A stretch of 64,000 bases of DNA from positions 62,001 through 126,000 of the forward strand of contig NZ_VCAO01000003.1 in NCBI RefSeq assembly GCF_005884405.1. Direction: 5' to 3'. Numbering within the stretch: position 1 is the first letter of the stretch; each line of letters starts with the position of its first letter. The notes under the pieces are model-generated. The model saw only the letters and a list, made by a program, of their open reading frames with translations. It did not search any database and was not told the DNA's origin. This document shows positions 62,532 through 64,000 of this stretch, piece after piece. The stretch comes from Qipengyuania marisflavi (GTDB lineage: Bacteria; Pseudomonadota; Alphaproteobacteria; Sphingomonadales; Sphingomonadaceae). The translations under genes and the position numbers were made by a program.

Positions 62532-63680
62532 ATGCGACTGACACGGATGATCTCGCCGCGCCGCGCCCCCCTTATCGCCCTTCTCCTTGCCGCTTCAACC
62601 CTTGCCGGATGTGGCAGCGCCGCGCCGCCCGAGGAACCGCCGCTGAGCGAGGAGGCATTGGCAGCCGTAAGCAAGAATCCGGGCGCGCCGATCAAGGCAG
62701 TGGCGCGTGAAGTGGACGATTTGTTCACGCTCCCCGACTTGGGTGAAACCCGCGCTTTGCTGGTGATGCACGCTGGCGAGATCGCGGCGGAGCGCTACGC
62801 GCCCGGCTATGATGCCAATACGCGGCACATCAGCTGGTCGATGGCCAAGAGTGTCACGGCGGTGATGATCGGGATGCTGGTCGCCGATGGCCGGTTGCGG
62901 CTGGATGAAAGCGCCCCGGTGCCCCGCTGGCAACGACCCGGCGATGCGCGCGGCGAGATTACGCTGCGCCAGCTGTTGCAGATGCGTTCGGGGCTTGAGC
63001 ACAGCGAAGCGACCGAACCGCTGTATGAAAGCGCCGAAGTGCGAATGCTGTTTCTCGACGGGCGCGACAACATGGCCGATTATGCCACCGCTCAGCCGTT
63101 GGAGGCAGAGCCGGGGGCCAAGTTCGAATATTCTTCCAACACTACGGTCATACTGGCGGACATCGCCGCCCGCGCGCTGACCGACAGTGCCAGTCCCGAT
63201 GCGCGGCGCAAGGCGGTGGCGGATTATCTGCAGGCGCGGCTGTTCGAACCGCTGGGGATGACATCGGTGGTGCCGGAATTTGACCGCGCGGGCACGCTGA
63301 TCGGTGGCAGCCTGATCCACGCCACCGCGCGTGACTGGGCAAAATTCGGCGAATTCCTGCGCCACAAGGGCAGCCATAAGGGCACCCAACTGGTCCCGCG
63401 CAGCTGGATCGAAAAGATGGTGGAGCCCAGCCCGCGCGCGACGCAATATGGCTTCCAGATCTGGCTCAATCGTCCGCTTCCCGAAGGCGAGGAAGGCCCG
63501 CTGATCCCTGATCGCGCGCCGCACAGCATGTTCTCGCTCAGCGGCCATATGGGACAATATGTGATGGTTTCGCCGGCGCAGAAGCTGACAGTGGTGCGGC
63601 TGGGCCATTCTGACCGGCCTCAGCGCCGCGCGATGCTTGGGCAGCTCGCCGATGTGCTGGAGCTTTATCCTGCCGAGTGA
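62532..63680 (+). CDS. Serine hydrolase lipoprotein, class C beta-lactamase fold
   Basis: A 382-residue protein from the ATG at 62532; the ATG at 62547 also gives a full signal peptide. The lipobox LAGC places lipidation near residue 27. The penicillin-binding fold shows SWSMAKS (SxxK, about 105-111), a YSSN motif (about 200) at the YxN position, and FSLSGHMGQY near 337 in place of the usual KTG/HxG. Such proteins are often esterases or D-amino-acid peptidases rather than drug-resistance enzymes. It overlaps the convergent phzF-like gene by 16 nt. Confidence 0.82.
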   Translation: MRLTRMISPRRAPLIALLLAASTLAGCGSAAPPEEPPLSEEALAAVSKNPGAPIKAVAREVDDLFTLPDLGETRALLVMHAGEIAAERYAPGYDANTRHISWSMAKSVTAVMIGMLVADGRLRLDESAPVPRWQRPGDARGEITLRQLLQMRSGLEHSEATEPLYESAEVRMLFLDGRDNMADYATAQPLEAEPGAKFEYSSNTTVILADIAARALTDSASPDARRKAVADYLQARLFEPLGMTSVVPEFDRAGTLIGGSLIHATARDWAKFGEFLRHKGSHKGTQLVPRSWIEKMVEPSPRATQYGFQIWLNRPLPEGEEGPLIPDRAPHSMFSLSGHMGQYVMVSPAQKLTVVRLGHSDRPQRRAMLGQLADVLELYPAE

Positions 63681-64000
63681 GGCAGGTAGAACTGCCCCTC
63701 GACCACCGTGACACAGGCCCCGCCCAGCCACGCACGATCACCCTCGCGGCGGCAGGTCAGCGTGCCGCCCCGCTTGGATGCCTGATGCGCGGTAAATTGC
63801 TCTTGCCCAAGGCGCTCCGCCCAGAAATGGGTGAGAACCGCATGGGCTGATCCCGTGACGCTATCCTCGTCAACGCCGCCGCCCGGCACGAACACGCGGC
63901 TGACGACATCGGTTGCAGTGCCCGGTGCCGTACAGATGAACTGGTCATTCCCCAGCTTCTCCAACCCGCGCAAATCGGGGGCAAGCGCGCTCAGCTCGGC
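63665..64000 (-). CDS. PhzF-family isomerase, C-terminal part (runs off the window)
   Basis: The frame is open from base 64000 to the stop at 63665 (111 residues). It contains the family signature GVDEDSVTGSAHAVLTHFW, which in PhzF-like epimerases and isomerases binds substrate in the second half of the pseudo-symmetric fold, and a typical C-terminal GGACVTVVEGQFYL. The N-terminal half with the catalytic glutamate lies outside. Substrate unknown; neighbours do not suggest phenazine synthesis. Confidence 0.85.
   Translation of the reverse strand, partial: AELSALAPDLRGLEKLGNDQFICTAPGTATDVVSRVFVPGGGVDEDSVTGSAHAVLTHFWAERLGQEQFTAHQASKRGGTLTCRREGDRAWLGGACVTVVEGQFYLPHSAG

Noticed and set aside
1-64000. 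CRISPR arrays, transposases, prophage genes, toxin-antitoxin or restriction systems
   Set aside because: No repeated spacer pattern and no protein with such motifs was found in either strand.

Overview
The window is a gene-dense, GC-rich chromosomal segment from an alphaproteobacterium, most likely order Sphingomonadales, family Erythrobacteraceae (Erythrobacter/Altererythrobacter-like). This rests on clade-typical genes: the DUF1153 CtrA inhibitor SciP, the division regulator MipZ, the alphaproteobacterial petABC layout, a ligase-associated DEXH helicase, a DUF3035 lipoprotein behind lspA, and GC-rich third codon positions. It reads as core chromosome. I see no transposase, integrase, phage gene, CRISPR array, rRNA or replication origin. 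No database search was possible, so identities come from motifs, lengths and gene order.

Layout. 1-8.2 kb: a truncated membrane protein, a HisN-type phosphatase, an AraC regulator, prs, a low-GC Sel1 protein, a small HTH protein, glpX, a secreted protein, hom and a thioesterase. 9.2-13.2 kb: a TonB system (tonB, exbB, two exbD), then a separately transcribed third exbD under a palindrome resembling a Zur box, and a degenerate fourth ExbD-like frame. 13.2-19.4 kb (minus): a coupled operon mipZ - membrane J-domain protein - phosphomannomutase - HPD-less J-like membrane protein - DNA-repair helicase. 19.5-23.7 kb: panC, overlapping tRNA-Gly, an OmpA lipoprotein, a Na+/H+ antiporter and apt. 23.7-26.5 kb: petABC (cytochrome bc1), closed by a terminator. 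26.8-36.5 kb: pgeF, pepN, a Ste24-like protease, an SDR protein, an EamA transporter, a threonine aldolase, a small GNAT protein and a pair of bacterial-PH membrane proteins; then tRNA-Thr.

36.8-44.6 kb (plus): a tight operon gpmA-purE-purK-folA-ribF-ileS-lspA-DUF3035 lipoprotein joining glycolysis, purine, folate and flavin synthesis, tRNA charging and lipoprotein maturation. Most junctions overlap or touch. ileS carries an in-frame GC-rich palindromic repeat. 44.6-53.2 kb: a CorC-type protein, an OmpA glycine-zipper lipoprotein, a CysQ-like phosphatase, sucC, etfBA under a palindromic operator, a TonB-C-terminal-like protein behind a hairpin containing its ribosome binding site, and a DUF445 protein. 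53.2-57.6 kb (minus): an RND efflux pump and adaptor. 57.8-64 kb: a GlsB/YeaQ stress protein, a small unknown protein coupled to sciP, mnmA, gmd-fcl (GDP-L-fucose synthesis), a small unknown protein, a serine hydrolase and a truncated PhzF-family protein.

The most interesting signals are the palindromic element inside ileS, the multi-ExbD cluster with a Zur-like box, the paired J-domain proteins resembling a bacterial Pam18/Pam16 arrangement, the hairpin that could hide a ribosome binding site at 50.9 kb, and palindromic operators before tonB, etfBA and the RND pump.
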